DNA of 64,000 nt, from contig CAMYON010000001.1 in NCBI GenBank assembly GCA_947260025.1, positions 75,410 to 139,409 of the forward strand, in the 5' to 3' direction. Shown one piece after another: positions 23,594 through 35,251 of this stretch. The notes under the pieces were generated by a model. It saw only the letters and a program-made list of their open reading frames with translations. It made no database searches and was not told where the DNA came from. The stretch is from an uncultured Gammaproteobacteria bacterium (lineage in GTDB: Bacteria > Pseudomonadota > Gammaproteobacteria > GCA-001735895). Positions within the stretch are counted from its first letter, which is position 1; every line of letters starts with the position of its first letter. A program made the translations under genes and the position numbers.

Positions 23594-25548
23594 ACATGGA
23601 ATCCATTTACCTTGCTATCCCGTTAGCGTCGCTGGCAGGCGCCGTAATTGCCGGCTTTTTCGGCAAGCAGATCGGTCGTGCGGGCGCGCATTCGGTGACG
23701 ATACTGGGTGTCGGCATATCGTTTCTGCTATCCCTGGTGGTGCTCAAGGACGTCGTCTTCGACGGCGCCGCGGTATATAACCAGTCGTTATATACCTGGA
23801 TGGTCAGTGACGGTATCCGCTTCGAGGTCGGATTCCTGATCGATGGCCTGACCGCTTTGATGATGTCGGTCGTTACCGGGGTATCGCTCGCGGTTCACGT
23901 TTACACCATCGGTTACATGCATGACGACGATGGCTACCAGCGCTTCTTCAGCTATATCTCGCTGTTCACCTTCTCGATGCTGATGCTGGTCATGTCGAAC
24001 AATTTCCTGCAACTGTTCTTTGGCTGGGAAGCGGTGGGCCTGGTTTCGTACCTGCTGATCGGCTTCTGGTTCAAACGCGAGACCGCGATCTACGCCAACA
24101 TGAAGGCCTTCCTGGTCAATCGCGTCGGGGATTTCGGCTTTCTGCTCGGTATTGCGGTGGTGCTGATGTTCACCGGTTCGCTCGATTACTACGAAGTCTT
24201 CGACCGCGCCGATGCGCTGCTGTACGCGACCATGCAGGTGATTCCGGGCGTCGACTGGTCGGTGATTACGCTGGCCTGCATCCTGTTGTTCGTCGGCGCC
24301 ATGGGTAAATCGGCGCAGGTGCCGCTGCACGTCTGGCTGCCGGATTCGATGGAAGGCCCAACGCCGATATCGGCCCTGATCCACGCGGCCACCATGGTTA
24401 CCGCCGGTATCTTCATGGTGGCGCGGATGTCGCCGCTGTTCGAGCTGTCGACGACGGCGTTGTCGGTGGTGATCGTGATCGGCGCCACCACCGCTTTTTT
24501 CATGGGGCTGGTTGGTATCGTGCAAAACGACATCAAGCGCGTGGTGGCTTACTCGACGCTATCGCAGCTGGGCTACATGACCGTCGCGCTCGGCGCCTCG
24601 GCCTACTCGGCGGCGATATTTCACCTGATGACGCACGCTTTTTTCAAGGCCCTGCTGTTCCTGGCCGCGGGCTCGGTCATTATCGCGATGCACCACGAGC
24701 AGGATATCCGCAAGATGGGTGGCCTTAAAAAATACATGCCGATAACCTACTGGGTATCGTTGATCGGCTCGCTGGCGTTGATCGGTTTCCCCGGTTTCTC
24801 GGGATACTTTTCCAAGGACGCGATTTTAATTGCCACCCAGAACGCGAACGTCCCGGGTGCAGGCTATGCCTATGTCTGCGTCCTGCTCGGCGTGTTCGTA
24901 ACCGCGTTTTATTCCTTCCGCATGTTTTTCCTGGTGTTCCACGGCGAGGAGCGCATGGATAAACATACGCGTGAGCATTTGCATGAAACGCCGTGGGTGG
25001 TGACAGCACCACTGATCGCGCTGGCGATTCCGTCGGTGATCATTGGCTGGATTACGATCGACGAAGTCCTGTTCGGCGACCTGTTCAAGGAAGCGATCCT
25101 GGTGTTCGAAGACCACGGCGCGATGGCCGCGGTCGGCGCGGCATTTCATGGCTCGTTCAACTTCGTAATACACGGGTTTGCCGGCCCCGCGGTTTACCTG
25201 GCTGGTGCCGGGGTGTTTGCGGCCTGGTACCTGTATCTCAAGAAGCCGGAATTGGCGGCGCAGTTCAGGCAAAAACTCGAACTGCCTTACCGCATTCTGG
25301 ACAACAAGTACTACTTCGATCGTTTCAACGAGATCGTTTTTGCCGCCACCGCCAGGGGGGTGGGGCAGGTACTGTGGCGCCTGGGTGATGCGTTGATGAT
25401 CGACGGTCTCGTCGTGAACGGCAGCGCGCGCCTGGTCGGCTGGGTTTCCGGCGTGGTGCGCCACGTGCAAACGGGTTATTTGAATCATTACGCATTTGCG
25501 ATGATTTCGGGGCTGATCCTGCTGTTGGGATGGGTTGTACTGGGCTAA
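23587..25548 (+). CDS. nuoL: NADH-quinone oxidoreductase subunit L
   Basis: 653 aa antiporter-like; [33 protein letters not shown]. Confidence 0.97.
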   Translation: MVDMESIYLAIPLASLAGAVIAGFFGKQIGRAGAHSVTILGVGISFLLSLVVLKDVVFDGAAVYNQSLYTWMVSDGIRFEVGFLIDGLTALMMSVVTGVSLAVHVYTIGYMHDDDGYQRFFSYISLFTFSMLMLVMSNNFLQLFFGWEAVGLVSYLLIGFWFKRETAIYANMKAFLVNRVGDFGFLLGIAVVLMFTGSLDYYEVFDRADALLYATMQVIPGVDWSVITLACILLFVGAMGKSAQVPLHVWLPDSMEGPTPISALIHAATMVTAGIFMVARMSPLFELSTTALSVVIVIGATTAFFMGLVGIVQNDIKRVVAYSTLSQLGYMTVALGASAYSAAIFHLMTHAFFKALLFLAAGSVIIAMHHEQDIRKMGGLKKYMPITYWVSLIGSLALIGFPGFSGYFSKDAILIATQNANVPGAGYAYVCVLLGVFVTAFYSFRMFFLVFHGEERMDKHTREHLHETPWVVTAPLIALAIPSVIIGWITIDEVLFGDLFKEAILVFEDHGAMAAVGAAFHGSFNFVIHGFAGPAVYLAGAGVFAAWYLYLKKPELAAQFRQKLELPYRILDNKYYFDRFNEIVFAATARGVGQVLWRLGDALMIDGLVVNGSARLVGWVSGVVRHVQTGYLNHYAFAMISGLILLLGWVVLG

Positions 25549-25580
25549 AGCAAAACAAGAACAAGGGTAAACATTAAAAT

Positions 25581-27023
25581 ATGTACGCTGACTGGCCACT
25601 ATTGAGCCTTGCGATCTGGACGCCGATTCTCGGTGGTATCCTGGTGCTGTTCGCCGGCGACCGGGAGCCCTCGGGAGCGCGCAAGATTGCGCTGGTGGTG
25701 TCGATCGTCACCTTCCTGCTGACGCTGCCGCTGTATACGCAATTCAATACCGAAACGCACCTGATGCAGTTCGTCGAGCGCCAGCCGTGGATAGCCGCGT
25801 TCAACATCGAGTATTACCTCGGGATCGACGGCATCTCGATGCCGCTGATCCTGCTTACCTCGTTTACCACGGTTATTGTCATTATCTCGGCCTGGGAAGT
25901 TATTCAGTATCGGGCATCGCAGTACATGGCGGCCTTCCCCATGCTGATACCGATGTTCCTGGTCATCGGCGTCTGGGGCGGAGCCAACCGTATCTACGCG
26001 ACCTTGAAGTTCTTCCTCTATACCTTTATCGGCTCGGTGCTGATGCTGGTGGCGCTGATTTACATGTATACCCAATCCGGCAGTTTCGCGATTTTCGATT
26101 TTCACCATCTGCAACTGTCGCTTAGCGAGCAGGTGCTGATTTTCCTCGCTTTCCTGGTGGCCTTCGCGGTTAAAGTACCGATGTGGCCGGTGCATACCTG
26201 GTTGCCCGATGCGCACGTCGAGGCGCCGACGGGTGGCTCTGTTATCCTGGCGGCGATAATGCTGAAGATTGGCGGTTACGGGTTCCTGCGTTTTAGCCTG
26301 CCGATTACACCGGACGCCAGCGCCGAACTCGACTGGCTGATTATCACGATGTCGCTGACCGCGGTGGTGTATATCGGTTTCGTTGCCCTGGTGCAGCGCG
26401 ATATGAAGAAACTGATTGCCTATTCGTCGATTGCACACATGGGTTTCGTGACCCTCGGTTTCTTCATCGTGTTCCGCATCGTCAATTCGGGTTATGGCGA
26501 GCAGGGCGCCGCGCTGGCGCTGGAAGGCGGTATGGTGCAAATGGTGTCGCACGGATTCATTTCAGGAGCGCTGTTCCTTTGTGTTGGCGTTATGTACGAC
26601 CGCATGCATAGCCGCCAGATCGGCGATTACGGCGGAGTCGCCAACACCATGCCGGTGTTCGCCGCCTTCATGGTTTTCTTCGCGATGGCGAATGCCGGGC
26701 TGCCGGGCACCTCGGGTTTCGTCGGCGAGTTCATGGTGATCCTGGCGAGCTTCAAGGCCAGCTTCTGGATAGCCTTCCTCGCGGCGCTGACGCTGATCCT
26801 CGGCGCCGCCTATACCCTGTGGATGGTCAAGCGCGTGATCTACGGTGAGGTCGCCAACGACAACGTCGCCGCGCTCACCGATATCAACAAGCGCGAGTTC
26901 CTGTTCCTGGCGATACTGGCGCTGGCGGTACTGGCTCTCGGCCTGTGGCCCGACCCGCTGGTCGAAGTCATGCACCCGACGATCGATAACCTGCTCAACC
27001 ACATTGCGAATCCCAAGATATGA
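25581..27023 (+). CDS. nuoM: NADH-quinone oxidoreductase subunit M
   Basis: 480 aa antiporter-like; FAVKVPMWPVHTWLPDAHVEAPTGGSVILA. Confidence 0.97.
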   Translation: MYADWPLLSLAIWTPILGGILVLFAGDREPSGARKIALVVSIVTFLLTLPLYTQFNTETHLMQFVERQPWIAAFNIEYYLGIDGISMPLILLTSFTTVIVIISAWEVIQYRASQYMAAFPMLIPMFLVIGVWGGANRIYATLKFFLYTFIGSVLMLVALIYMYTQSGSFAIFDFHHLQLSLSEQVLIFLAFLVAFAVKVPMWPVHTWLPDAHVEAPTGGSVILAAIMLKIGGYGFLRFSLPITPDASAELDWLIITMSLTAVVYIGFVALVQRDMKKLIAYSSIAHMGFVTLGFFIVFRIVNSGYGEQGAALALEGGMVQMVSHGFISGALFLCVGVMYDRMHSRQIGDYGGVANTMPVFAAFMVFFAMANAGLPGTSGFVGEFMVILASFKASFWIAFLAALTLILGAAYTLWMVKRVIYGEVANDNVAALTDINKREFLFLAILALAVLALGLWPDPLVEVMHPTIDNLLNHIANPKI

Positions 27024-28471
27024 CCGCCGAATTCGTACAGCCTGATTTAATGCCGGCATTGCCCGAGATGGTAATGCTGGCGATGACTTGCCTGGTACTG
27101 CTGGTCGATCTGTTTCTGCCACAGGAAAAACGCGGCTTCACGCTGCTGTTGTCGGTAGCGACTCTGGCGCTCGTGATCGCGGCCGTGATCGCGGTTGCGC
27201 CGGTCGGCGCGGTCAGCAGTTTCGGCGGTTCCTTCGTGTTGGACCAGTTGGCGGTCGTGCTCAAGATTGCTACCTGCGCCGTCACCATCCTGGTATTCGT
27301 CTATTCACGCGATTACCTGGCAGACAACGATATCTACAAGGGTGAGTACTATGTGCTCGGGCTATTCGCCACGCTCGGTATGATGGTCATGATATCGGCG
27401 CACTCCTTCCTGCTGGTCTATCTCGGACTCGAGCTGTTATCGCTGTCGCTTTACGCGATGATTGCGTTCAACCGCAACTCGTTGTCCGCTTCGGAATCGG
27501 CGATGAAATACTTTGTGCTCGGTGCGATGGCCTCCGGTTTATTGCTTTACGGTATTTCGATCTTCTACGGCATTACCGGCACGCTCGATCTCAACCAGGT
27601 AGGGATTTCGATTAGCGCGCAATTTGCGCAGCATCCGGTTGCGCTCGGTTTTGCGCTGACCTTTATCGTGGTCGGCCTGTCGTTCAAGCTGGGCGCTGTG
27701 CCGTTTCATATGTGGTTGCCCGATATCTACCAGGGTTCGCCAACTTCGGTGACGCTGTTCATCGGCACGGCCCCCAAGATTGCCGGTTTTGCGATGGCGA
27801 TCAGGCTGCTGGTCGACGGGCTCGGCGATTTACAGGTCGACTGGTCGCAGATGCTGCTCGCGCTGGCAATCGCTTCGATGGCGATCGGAAACATCATCGC
27901 CATCGCCCAGACCAACTTCAAACGCATGCTGGCCTATTCGACCATTTCCCATGTCGGTTTCATACTGCTCGGCATTTTGTCGGCTACCGCCAACGGTTAC
28001 GCCTCGGCGATGTTTTACACCATCACCTACGCAATCACCGCCTCGGTCGCGTTCGGCGTGCTGCTGGTACTGAATCGCAAGGGCTTCGAGGCCGAAAACA
28101 TCAGTGACCTGTCGGGACTGAACGACAGCAATCCGTGGTACGCCGCATTGCTGGCGATTGCGATGTTCTCGATGGCCGGGGTGCCGCCCACGGTCGGGTT
28201 TTATGCCAAGCTCAGCGTGCTGCAGGCGGTGGTGCAGATCGAAATGATCTGGCTCGCCGTGGCCGCGGTTCTGTTCTCGGTCATCGGTCTGTTTTACTAT
28301 CTGCGCGTGATCAAGGTCATGTATTTCGACCAGCCGCTGCCCGAACAGACTACTACCATCAAGGAAGCCCTCGACGTCAAGCTGCTACTTAGCGCCAACA
28401 GCCTCAGCCTGATACTGCTGGGCATGTTCCCGTCAACTTTGATGGCCTACTGCATTCTTTCATTTAGCTAG
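27020..28471 (+). CDS. nuoN: NADH-quinone oxidoreductase subunit N
   Basis: 483 aa antiporter-like; GAVPFHMWLPDIYQGSPTSVTLFIGTAPKI. Confidence 0.97.
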   Translation: MTAEFVQPDLMPALPEMVMLAMTCLVLLVDLFLPQEKRGFTLLLSVATLALVIAAVIAVAPVGAVSSFGGSFVLDQLAVVLKIATCAVTILVFVYSRDYLADNDIYKGEYYVLGLFATLGMMVMISAHSFLLVYLGLELLSLSLYAMIAFNRNSLSASESAMKYFVLGAMASGLLLYGISIFYGITGTLDLNQVGISISAQFAQHPVALGFALTFIVVGLSFKLGAVPFHMWLPDIYQGSPTSVTLFIGTAPKIAGFAMAIRLLVDGLGDLQVDWSQMLLALAIASMAIGNIIAIAQTNFKRMLAYSTISHVGFILLGILSATANGYASAMFYTITYAITASVAFGVLLVLNRKGFEAENISDLSGLNDSNPWYAALLAIAMFSMAGVPPTVGFYAKLSVLQAVVQIEMIWLAVAAVLFSVIGLFYYLRVIKVMYFDQPLPEQTTTIKEALDVKLLLSANSLSLILLGMFPSTLMAYCILSFS

Positions 28472-28481
28472 CATAAGCCCC

Positions 28482-28510
28482 TTGTAAAATCCGCCCAACC
28501 TAGCTATTAT
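28482..28510 (+). promoter_or_regulatory. Candidate sigma70 promoter for the initiator tRNA
   Basis: TTGTAA (28482-28487), 17-nt spacer, TATTAT (28505-28510), GC-rich segment just downstream. Confidence 0.6.
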
Positions 28511-28523
28511 TCTGCGCCTCTGA

Positions 28524-28600
<77 letters not shown>

Positions 28601-28641
28601 ACTCTCGTTGGTATCGGAAGCAGGTCCCTGAGGGCAGCTTC

Positions 28642-28776
28642 GCAGGTCGTAGACCTACGCGGCCCGGGTAAATCCTGCCCCCGCTACCAACTTTTGTTGG
28701 TACCGTAGCAGGGATCGGGAAAGGGTTTCGAAGGTCGTAGGCCTACGCGGCCCGGTCAATCCTGCCCCCGCTACCA
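28642..28776 (+). repeat. Two degenerate tandem copies of the tRNA-fMet 3' segment
   Basis: AGGTCGTAG...AATCCTGCCCCCGCTACCAAC recurs with CCA ends at 28600 (tRNA), 28689 and 28776 (spacing 89 and 87 bp). Confidence 0.85.
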
Positions 28777-28860
28777 ACTCCTTTTGGAGTGATGTAATTC
28801 AGAGATCAAATTTAACTGGCTATAGATGGACCTAATCCGGAAGCAGTCAGTAGTCAGTTA

Positions 28861-28883
28861 AAAGGCCCGTTTGGGCCTTTTTT
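28861..28883 (+). terminator. Rho-independent terminator between the metY repeats and rimP
   Basis: AAAGGCCC-GTTT-GGGCCTTTTTT. Confidence 0.8.
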
Positions 28884-28907
28884 ATTGGTTTTCTGGAGGC
28901 GATACAG

Positions 28908-29354
28908 TTGCAGGATTTAGCGCCGCTTTTCGAACCGGTGATCGAGTCGATGGGTTACGAACTGGTAGGTGTCGAGTTCGTGGGTGGTGGTGGCCACGGC
29001 ACCTTGCGCGTATACATCGATCGCGACGAAGGCGTCAGCATCGACGATTGTGCGTCGATAAGCCACCAGATTAGCGGCATTCTCGACGTCGAGGAACCGA
29101 TCAAGCAAGCCTACGACCTCGAGATTTCGTCTCCGGGCATCGACCGGCCCCTGTTTAAACTGGCGGACTTCGAACGATACGCCGGCAAAACCGTGAAGGT
29201 CAAAATGGCGGTCGGCGTCGACGGACGCAAGAATTTCAAGGGTCGGTTACAAGGTGTTGCCGATGCGAAAATGGTAGAAATCGAGGTAGACGGCGAAGTT
29301 TTCAGTCTGCCCTATGCCGATATTGCCAGGGCTAACCTGGTCGGCGAGTTATAA
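28908..29354 (+). CDS. rimP: Ribosome maturation factor RimP (TTG start)
   Basis: ESMGYELVGVEFVGGGGHGTLRVYID, DLEISSPGIDRPLF; SD-like CTGGAGGC upstream. Confidence 0.94.
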   Translation: MQDLAPLFEPVIESMGYELVGVEFVGGGGHGTLRVYIDRDEGVSIDDCASISHQISGILDVEEPIKQAYDLEISSPGIDRPLFKLADFERYAGKTVKVKMAVGVDGRKNFKGRLQGVADAKMVEIEVDGEVFSLPYADIARANLVGEL

Positions 29355-29412
29355 ATCGAGAGCCTTGCCAGGGACAGCAGGGCTCGACTAGAACCTATTG
29401 CGAGTAACGACG

Positions 29413-30921
29413 ATGGAAAACAAAGAAATTCTGTTAGTAGCGGATACCGTCTCCAACGAAAAGGGGGTGGATCGCGAAATAATTTTTGAGGCGATCGAGG
29501 CCGCACTGGCATCGGCGACCCGCAAGAAACATCAGCAGGATATCGAAGTGCGGGTCGATATCGACCGTAAAACCGGTGATTACGATACTTACCGTCGCTG
29601 GGAAGTAGTCGAGCCGGGCGAAGAGGGCGGGCTGGAAGAGCCGCTGCGTCAGATCACGCTGGAAGCGGCGCAAATCGATCAGCCGGAAATCGAACTCGGT
29701 GATTTTATCGAGGAACAGATCGAATCCGTGGAGTTCGGTCGTATCGCCGCGCAGACCGCCAAGCAGGTTATCGTGCAGAAGGTGCGCGAGGCCGAGCGGC
29801 GCAAGGTCATCGACGCCTATACCGATCGTGAAGGCTCGCTGGTCATGGGTCAGGTCAAACGGGTGGAGCGCGGCAACGTTTATGTCGATCTGGGCGACAA
29901 TGCCGAGGGCTTTATCCCGCGTGAAGAAATGATTCCGCGCGAATCGGTTCGCCCCGGGGACCGCGTGCGTGGTTATCTTTACAAGATTGCCTCCGAAGTA
30001 CGCGGTCCACAGCTGTTTATCAGCCGCACCGCGCCCGACTTTCTGGTGGAATTGTTCAAACTCGAGGTGCCCGAAGTCGGACAGGACCTGATCGAAATTA
30101 TCTCGGCGGCACGCGATCCCGGGATGCGCGCCAAGATTGCGGTCAAGAGTAACGATCCGCGCATGGATCCGGTCGGCGCCTGCGTTGGAATGCGGGGCTC
30201 GCGGGTGCAGTCGGTTTCCAACGAGCTCGCGGGAGAACGCGTGGACATCATCCTGTGGGACGATAATCCGGCCCAGTTCGCGGTAAACGCGATGTCACCG
30301 GCAGAAGTGACTTCTATCGTTATCGACGAGGAAGCCCATTCGATGGATATCGCGGTGCCGGAAGAGAAGCTGTCTCAGGCTATCGGCCGTGGCGGACAGA
30401 ATATCAAGCTCGCCAGCCAGTTAACCGGCTGGACGCTCAACGTCATGGACGAGGTTGCCGCTGAAGAGAAAGCGGAAGGTGAGTCGCGCCAGCTGGTAGA
30501 AAACTTCATGAGCCAGCTCGATGTCGACGAAGAGGTCGCGATTATCCTGGTGCAGGAAGGTTTAACCACGATCGATGAAGTTGCTTATATCCCGGAGTCT
30601 GAACTCAACGAAATCGATGAGTTCGATGAAGAAATCGTGCAGGAACTTCGCGGCCGCGCGCGCGATGCCCTGTTGACCATGGCGATCGCGCGCGAAGAAA
30701 CCGCCGAAGCGGGAGAGCCTCAGGACGATCTGCTAAATATGGAATACATGACCAGCGAACTGGCGCACAAGTTATCGCGCCTTGGTATTTGTACGATGGA
30801 AGATCTCGCCGAACAATCGACCGATGAACTCGAGGAAATCGAAGGCATCGATGCCGAGTTCGCGGGCAAGCTTATCATGAAAGCGCGCGAACCCTGGTTC
30901 GCGGAAGCAGAGGCCGAGTAG
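29413..30921 (+). CDS. nusA: Transcription termination/antitermination factor NusA
   Basis: [15 protein letters not shown]1 region, KH domains ([15 protein letters not shown]), acidic C-terminal repeats. Confidence 0.97.
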   Translation: MENKEILLVADTVSNEKGVDREIIFEAIEAALASATRKKHQQDIEVRVDIDRKTGDYDTYRRWEVVEPGEEGGLEEPLRQITLEAAQIDQPEIELGDFIEEQIESVEFGRIAAQTAKQVIVQKVREAERRKVIDAYTDREGSLVMGQVKRVERGNVYVDLGDNAEGFIPREEMIPRESVRPGDRVRGYLYKIASEVRGPQLFISRTAPDFLVELFKLEVPEVGQDLIEIISAARDPGMRAKIAVKSNDPRMDPVGACVGMRGSRVQSVSNELAGERVDIILWDDNPAQFAVNAMSPAEVTSIVIDEEAHSMDIAVPEEKLSQAIGRGGQNIKLASQLTGWTLNVMDEVAAEEKAEGESRQLVENFMSQLDVDEEVAIILVQEGLTTIDEVAYIPESELNEIDEFDEEIVQELRGRARDALLTMAIAREETAEAGEPQDDLLNMEYMTSELAHKLSRLGICTMEDLAEQSTDELEEIEGIDAEFAGKLIMKAREPWFAEAEAE

Positions 30922-30968
30922 GTTTTTGGTAAGGGCTTTCGGCAAACTATGCATGTGGACAGATAATC

Positions 30969-33551
30969 ATGGCAAATGTAACAGCTAAACAACTTTCAGA
31001 AGTCATCGGCGTCAACGTCGAGAAACTGCTGGATCAATTGAAAACCGCCGGCGTTGAGATCAGCGGTGCCGATGATCCCATTTCCGATGAGGATAAAATG
31101 AAGTTGCTGGAATCGTTGCGCTCTAGCCATGGCAAGGAAGAGTCCACCGGACCCAAGAAAGTCACCCTGCAGCGCAAGAGTAAAAGCGAACTCAGGGTAG
31201 CCGGTACTTCGGGTCGAAACACGACCACCAAGACGATTAATGTCGAGGTGCGCAAGAAACGCACCTACGTGCGTCGCGCCGATATCGAAGCCGAGGAAGT
31301 CAAACAGCAAGAGGAAGCGGAAGCCGCGGCAGAGCAAGAAAATATGCTGGCGCAGCAACAGGTCGAAGAAGCGGCCAGGCAAGCCGAAGAAGCGGCCCAG
31401 GCGGAAGTCGAAGCGCAGCAGGCAGCGGTCGCAGAAGCCGCTCGCGCCGAAGCCGAAAAGAAAGCTTACGAAAAGAGTCTGCAGGAAGTAGAGGCGGCGC
31501 AAAAGGCGATCGAACAGCAGCGTGCCGAGGCGGAGGCCGCCGAAGCCGCAGAGGCCGCCGCGCGTGCCGCACTGGAGCAGGCCGCCGCGGCCAGCGCCGC
31601 GGCAACCGTGGCAGAAAAACCCGGCAAACATGGCAAGCACGAGGACAAGCATACCCGTTACGGGCGCAAGGAATTGCACGTCAAGGAATCGGCGCATCAG
31701 CCTAATCGCAAGCAGAAGTTCAAGAAAGGCCAACGACAGGTGCATGAAATCACCAAGCAGCACCAGTTTGAAAGGCCAACGGCGCCAGTTATCCGCAACG
31801 TAGAGATACCGGAAGCGATAACGGTGGCCGAGCTGGGGCAGCGCATGGCGGTCAAGGCCGGTGACGTGATCAAGGTGCTGATGCAAATGGGCACCATGGC
31901 GACGATTAACGAGATCCTGGACCGTGACACCGCCACGCTGGTCGTCGAGGAAATGGGTCATAACGTGGTTGCGGCGGCCAGCGAAGACGACTTCGAGAAA
32001 GAGCTGCTGGCAAGCGCCGAGCAGTCCGGTGAAGAAAAAGTCAACCGTCCGCCGGTGGTTACCATCATGGGCCATGTCGATCACGGCAAGACCTCGCTGC
32101 TCGATTATATTCGTAAATCGCGCGTGACTTCCGGCGAGGCCGGTGGCATTACGCAGCACATCGGTGCCTACCACGTCGAAACCGACAAGGGGATTGTTAC
32201 CTTCCTCGATACTCCGGGTCACGCCGCGTTTTCGGCGATGCGAGCTCGCGGTGCGCAGGCCACGGATATCGTCGTACTGGTGGTTGCCGCCGACGATGGC
32301 GTCATGCCGCAGACCAAGGAAGCCATTCAGCATGCCAAGGCTGCCGGCGTGCCGTTGGTGGTTGCGGTCAACAAGATCGACAAGGAAGACGCGGACCCCG
32401 AACGGGTCAAGAATGAGCTCGCCGCGCTGGAAGTTATCCCCGAAGAATGGGGCGGTGAAAATATCTTTGTGCCCGTTTCGGCGATAACCGGCGAAGGCGT
32501 CGATAACCTGCTCGACTCCATCCTGCTGCAGTCGGAAATCCTCGAGCTCGAAGCCGTCGCCCAGGGCAATGCCAAGGGTATCGTGGTCGAAGCCACGCTC
32601 GACAAGGGCCGCGGCCCGGTGGCGACCGTGCTGGTGCAGTCGGGCCTGTTACAGCAAGGACAGATGCTGCTTGCCGGTACGCAGTTTGGCCGCGTGCGCG
32701 CCATGTATGACGAATCGGCCAGCACCATCAAATCAGCCGGACCTTCGATGCCGGCGGTAGTGTTGGGTCTGTCTGGCGTCCCCAATGCGGGCGACGAAGT
32801 GTTCGTCGTCGAAAACGAGCGCAAGGCGCGCGAGTTTGCCGAAACCCGTGAGTCTAAAATTCGTGAAAGCAAGCTGGCCGATCAGCAGAAGACCAAACTG
32901 CAGGGCATGTTTGACGCCATGGCCGAAGGTGAAGTTGCCGAGATCAACCTGCTGATCAAGGCGGACGTTCAGGGTAGCTCCGAGGCGATACGTGAATCGT
33001 TGCATAAGCTTTCAACCGATGAAGTGCGCGCCAAGCTGGTTGCGACTGGCGTCGGTGGCATTAATGAATCGGACATCAATCTCGCCGCCGCTTCGGACGC
33101 TATCGTAGTCGGATTCAACGTGCGCGCGGATGCAGCTGCCAAGCGAGTAGCGGGAGATTACGGTATCGATATTCGCTACTACAGCGTCATCTACGACATC
33201 ATCGATGACGTCAAGGCGCTGATGTCAGGCATGTTGTCGCCGGAATCACAGGAAAATATCATTGGCCTGGCCGAGGTCAAGGACGTGTTCCGTTCACCCA
33301 AGTTTGGCGACGTGGCCGGTTGTATCGTGGTCGAGGGCGTGGTGCGCAAGGGTCAGCCGATCCGCGTGCTGCGCGATAACGTCGTTATCTACGAGGGCGA
33401 GCTCGAATCGCTGCGCCGCTTCAAGGACCCGGTAGAGGAAGTGCGCGTGGGTACCGAATGCGGTATCGCGGTCAAAAACTACAACGATGTCAAAGCTGGC
33501 GACCAGATCGAAGTCTTCGAGCGCGTCGAAGTGGCCCGCTCGCTCGACTAG
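30969..33551 (+). CDS. infB: Translation initiation factor IF-2
   Basis: [19 protein letters not shown]1 motif; Ala/Glu-rich N-terminal linker. Confidence 0.98.
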   Translation: MANVTAKQLSEVIGVNVEKLLDQLKTAGVEISGADDPISDEDKMKLLESLRSSHGKEESTGPKKVTLQRKSKSELRVAGTSGRNTTTKTINVEVRKKRTYVRRADIEAEEVKQQEEAEAAAEQENMLAQQQVEEAARQAEEAAQAEVEAQQAAVAEAARAEAEKKAYEKSLQEVEAAQKAIEQQRAEAEAAEAAEAAARAALEQAAAASAAATVAEKPGKHGKHEDKHTRYGRKELHVKESAHQPNRKQKFKKGQRQVHEITKQHQFERPTAPVIRNVEIPEAITVAELGQRMAVKAGDVIKVLMQMGTMATINEILDRDTATLVVEEMGHNVVAAASEDDFEKELLASAEQSGEEKVNRPPVVTIMGHVDHGKTSLLDYIRKSRVTSGEAGGITQHIGAYHVETDKGIVTFLDTPGHAAFSAMRARGAQATDIVVLVVAADDGVMPQTKEAIQHAKAAGVPLVVAVNKIDKEDADPERVKNELAALEVIPEEWGGENIFVPVSAITGEGVDNLLDSILLQSEILELEAVAQGNAKGIVVEATLDKGRGPVATVLVQSGLLQQGQMLLAGTQFGRVRAMYDESASTIKSAGPSMPAVVLGLSGVPNAGDEVFVVENERKAREFAETRESKIRESKLADQQKTKLQGMFDAMAEGEVAEINLLIKADVQGSSEAIRESLHKLSTDEVRAKLVATGVGGINESDINLAAASDAIVVGFNVRADAAAKRVAGDYGIDIRYYSVIYDIIDDVKALMSGMLSPESQENIIGLAEVKDVFRSPKFGDVAGCIVVEGVVRKGQPIRVLRDNVVIYEGELESLRRFKDPVEEVRVGTECGIAVKNYNDVKAGDQIEVFERVEVARSLD

Positions 33552-33563
33552 GCGCAACGCCCG

Positions 33564-33932
33564 ATGCCCAAGGAATATGCACGCAGCGAACGACTAGCCT
33601 CGCAGATTCAGCGGGAGCTGGCCGGCCTGATTCAAAGTGGCCTCAAGGATCCGCGCCTGGGCATGCCGAGCATACTCGAGGTACAGGTTAGCAAGGACCT
33701 TGCCTACGCGCGGGTATACTTCAGCTTGTTGAATCCGGAGGGTGCCGACGACTGCCTCGAGGCTCTGAACCGGGCGAGCGGTTTCCTGCAGCGAGAAATC
33801 GGCAAGCAGCTAAAATCCCGGGTCACCCCCAAACTCAGTTTTATTTACGACGACACCGATATCCGTGGGCGCCAGATGTCCGATTTGATCGATTCTGCGG
33901 TTGCCAGCGATAAAGTAAAAGCCAGCCGCTAA
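33564..33932 (+). CDS. rbfA: Ribosome-binding factor A
   Basis: ERLASQIQRELAGLIQSGLKDPRLG. Confidence 0.95.
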   Translation: MPKEYARSERLASQIQRELAGLIQSGLKDPRLGMPSILEVQVSKDLAYARVYFSLLNPEGADDCLEALNRASGFLQREIGKQLKSRVTPKLSFIYDDTDIRGRQMSDLIDSAVASDKVKASR

Positions 33933-34852
33933 TGGCGCGTTCTAATCGCCGGGATTATCGGGATATCGACGGTGTTCTGATTCTCGACAAACCGATCGGG
34001 TTGAGCTCGAATCAGGCACTGCAGCAGGTGCGGCATCTCTATCGTGCCCGCAAGGCCGGACATTGCGGCAGCCTGGACCCGCTGGCAACCGGGGTGTTGC
34101 CGATATGCCTGGGCCAGGCCACCAAGTTTTCCAGCTACCTGCTGGGAGCCAGTAAAACCTACCGCGCCAGCTGCAGGCTGGGCCAGACCACGACAACCGG
34201 AGATGCCGAAGGCGAGGTGGTCGAAACCCGGCCGGTAAGCATCGAACAGCAACGAGTGCAGCAGGTGCTAGAGCAGTTCGTCGGGGAAATCGAGCAGGTT
34301 CCGCCGATGTACTCGGCGCTCAAGCACGAGGGTAAGCGGCTTTACCAGCTGGCGCGCGAGGGCATACAGGTCGAGCGCAAGCCGCGGCGGGTAAAGATTT
34401 TTGAGCTCGAATTGCTGTCCTGCGAGGACGACAGCCTGGAAATCGAAGTCTGTTGCTCCAAGGGAACCTATATTAGAACCCTCGCCGAGGATATCGGTAA
34501 CGCGCTGGGCTGTGGCGCTCATCTCTCCGCCCTGCGTCGTTGCGCGGTCGAAACGCTGCATCAACGGGACGCCGTTACGCTAGACCGGCTACAGCAACTC
34601 GCGGAGCAGGGAATGGCGCAACTGGATGAGTTGCTGTTGCCGGTAACGGCGGCCCTGCCTCAGTTTACCGAGCTGCAACTGGATCTTCGGCAGAGCCTCG
34701 ATATCAGTCAGGGGAAGCGGGTAAAACTGGCGCAGGACGTCACTCCCGGACTGTACCGCCTGATTTCCGGCGACGGCCTTTTTATCGGTCTCGGGGAAGT
34801 CGATCCTGATGCCGAACTGGCGGCAAAAAGACTAATGAATACAGCAAGATAG
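33932..34852 (+). CDS. truB: tRNA pseudouridine-55 synthase
   Basis: GVLILDKPIGLSSNQALQQVR, GHCGSLDPLATGVLPICLG. Confidence 0.97.
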   Translation: MARSNRRDYRDIDGVLILDKPIGLSSNQALQQVRHLYRARKAGHCGSLDPLATGVLPICLGQATKFSSYLLGASKTYRASCRLGQTTTTGDAEGEVVETRPVSIEQQRVQQVLEQFVGEIEQVPPMYSALKHEGKRLYQLAREGIQVERKPRRVKIFELELLSCEDDSLEIEVCCSKGTYIRTLAEDIGNALGCGAHLSALRRCAVETLHQRDAVTLDRLQQLAEQGMAQLDELLLPVTAALPQFTELQLDLRQSLDISQGKRVKLAQDVTPGLYRLISGDGLFIGLGEVDPDAELAAKRLMNTAR

Positions 34853-34967
34853 GTCGATTTGCGGGGGCTGAAATCAATAACCCGGAATATTCCGGTGAAA
34901 GTCCTTGTTACCACCTGCGCAGATAGGTAGAATACCAGCCTTTTTCGGGCCCCACGAGGTTTTGTCC

Positions 34968-35237
34968 ATGGCAATGTCAGCTGAACAGAAAGCTGCAATT
35001 ATTGCTGATTATCAGCAAGGTAACGGTGACACCGGATCACCCGAGGTGCAGGTTGCGCTGTTGTCGCACCAGATCAGTCATTTGACCGAGCACTTCAAAC
35101 AGCATATTCATGATCATCACTCGCGTCGCGGGTTGTTGAAGATGGTCAACCAGCGTCGCAATTTACTGGATTATCTGAAATCCAAGAATCAGCAGCGTTA
35201 TAAAGATTTGATAGCAAAACTCGGATTGCGTCGTTAA
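34968..35237 (+). CDS. rpsO: 30S ribosomal protein S15
   Basis: [52 protein letters not shown]. Confidence 0.97.
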   Translation: MAMSAEQKAAIIADYQQGNGDTGSPEVQVALLSHQISHLTEHFKQHIHDHHSRRGLLKMVNQRRNLLDYLKSKNQQRYKDLIAKLGLRR

Positions 35238-35251
35238 CAGGTGAGAGAATA

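Noticed and set aside
31300-31620. Low-complexity Ala/Glu repeat region in infB
   Set aside because: Typical of the variable IF-2 N-terminal linker, not a mobile or novel element.
34882-34895. Perfect 14-bp palindrome CCGGAATATTCCGG between truB and rpsO
   Set aside because: Short and isolated, with no T-tract directly after it; could be a leader hairpin or chance, with nothing further to support a function.
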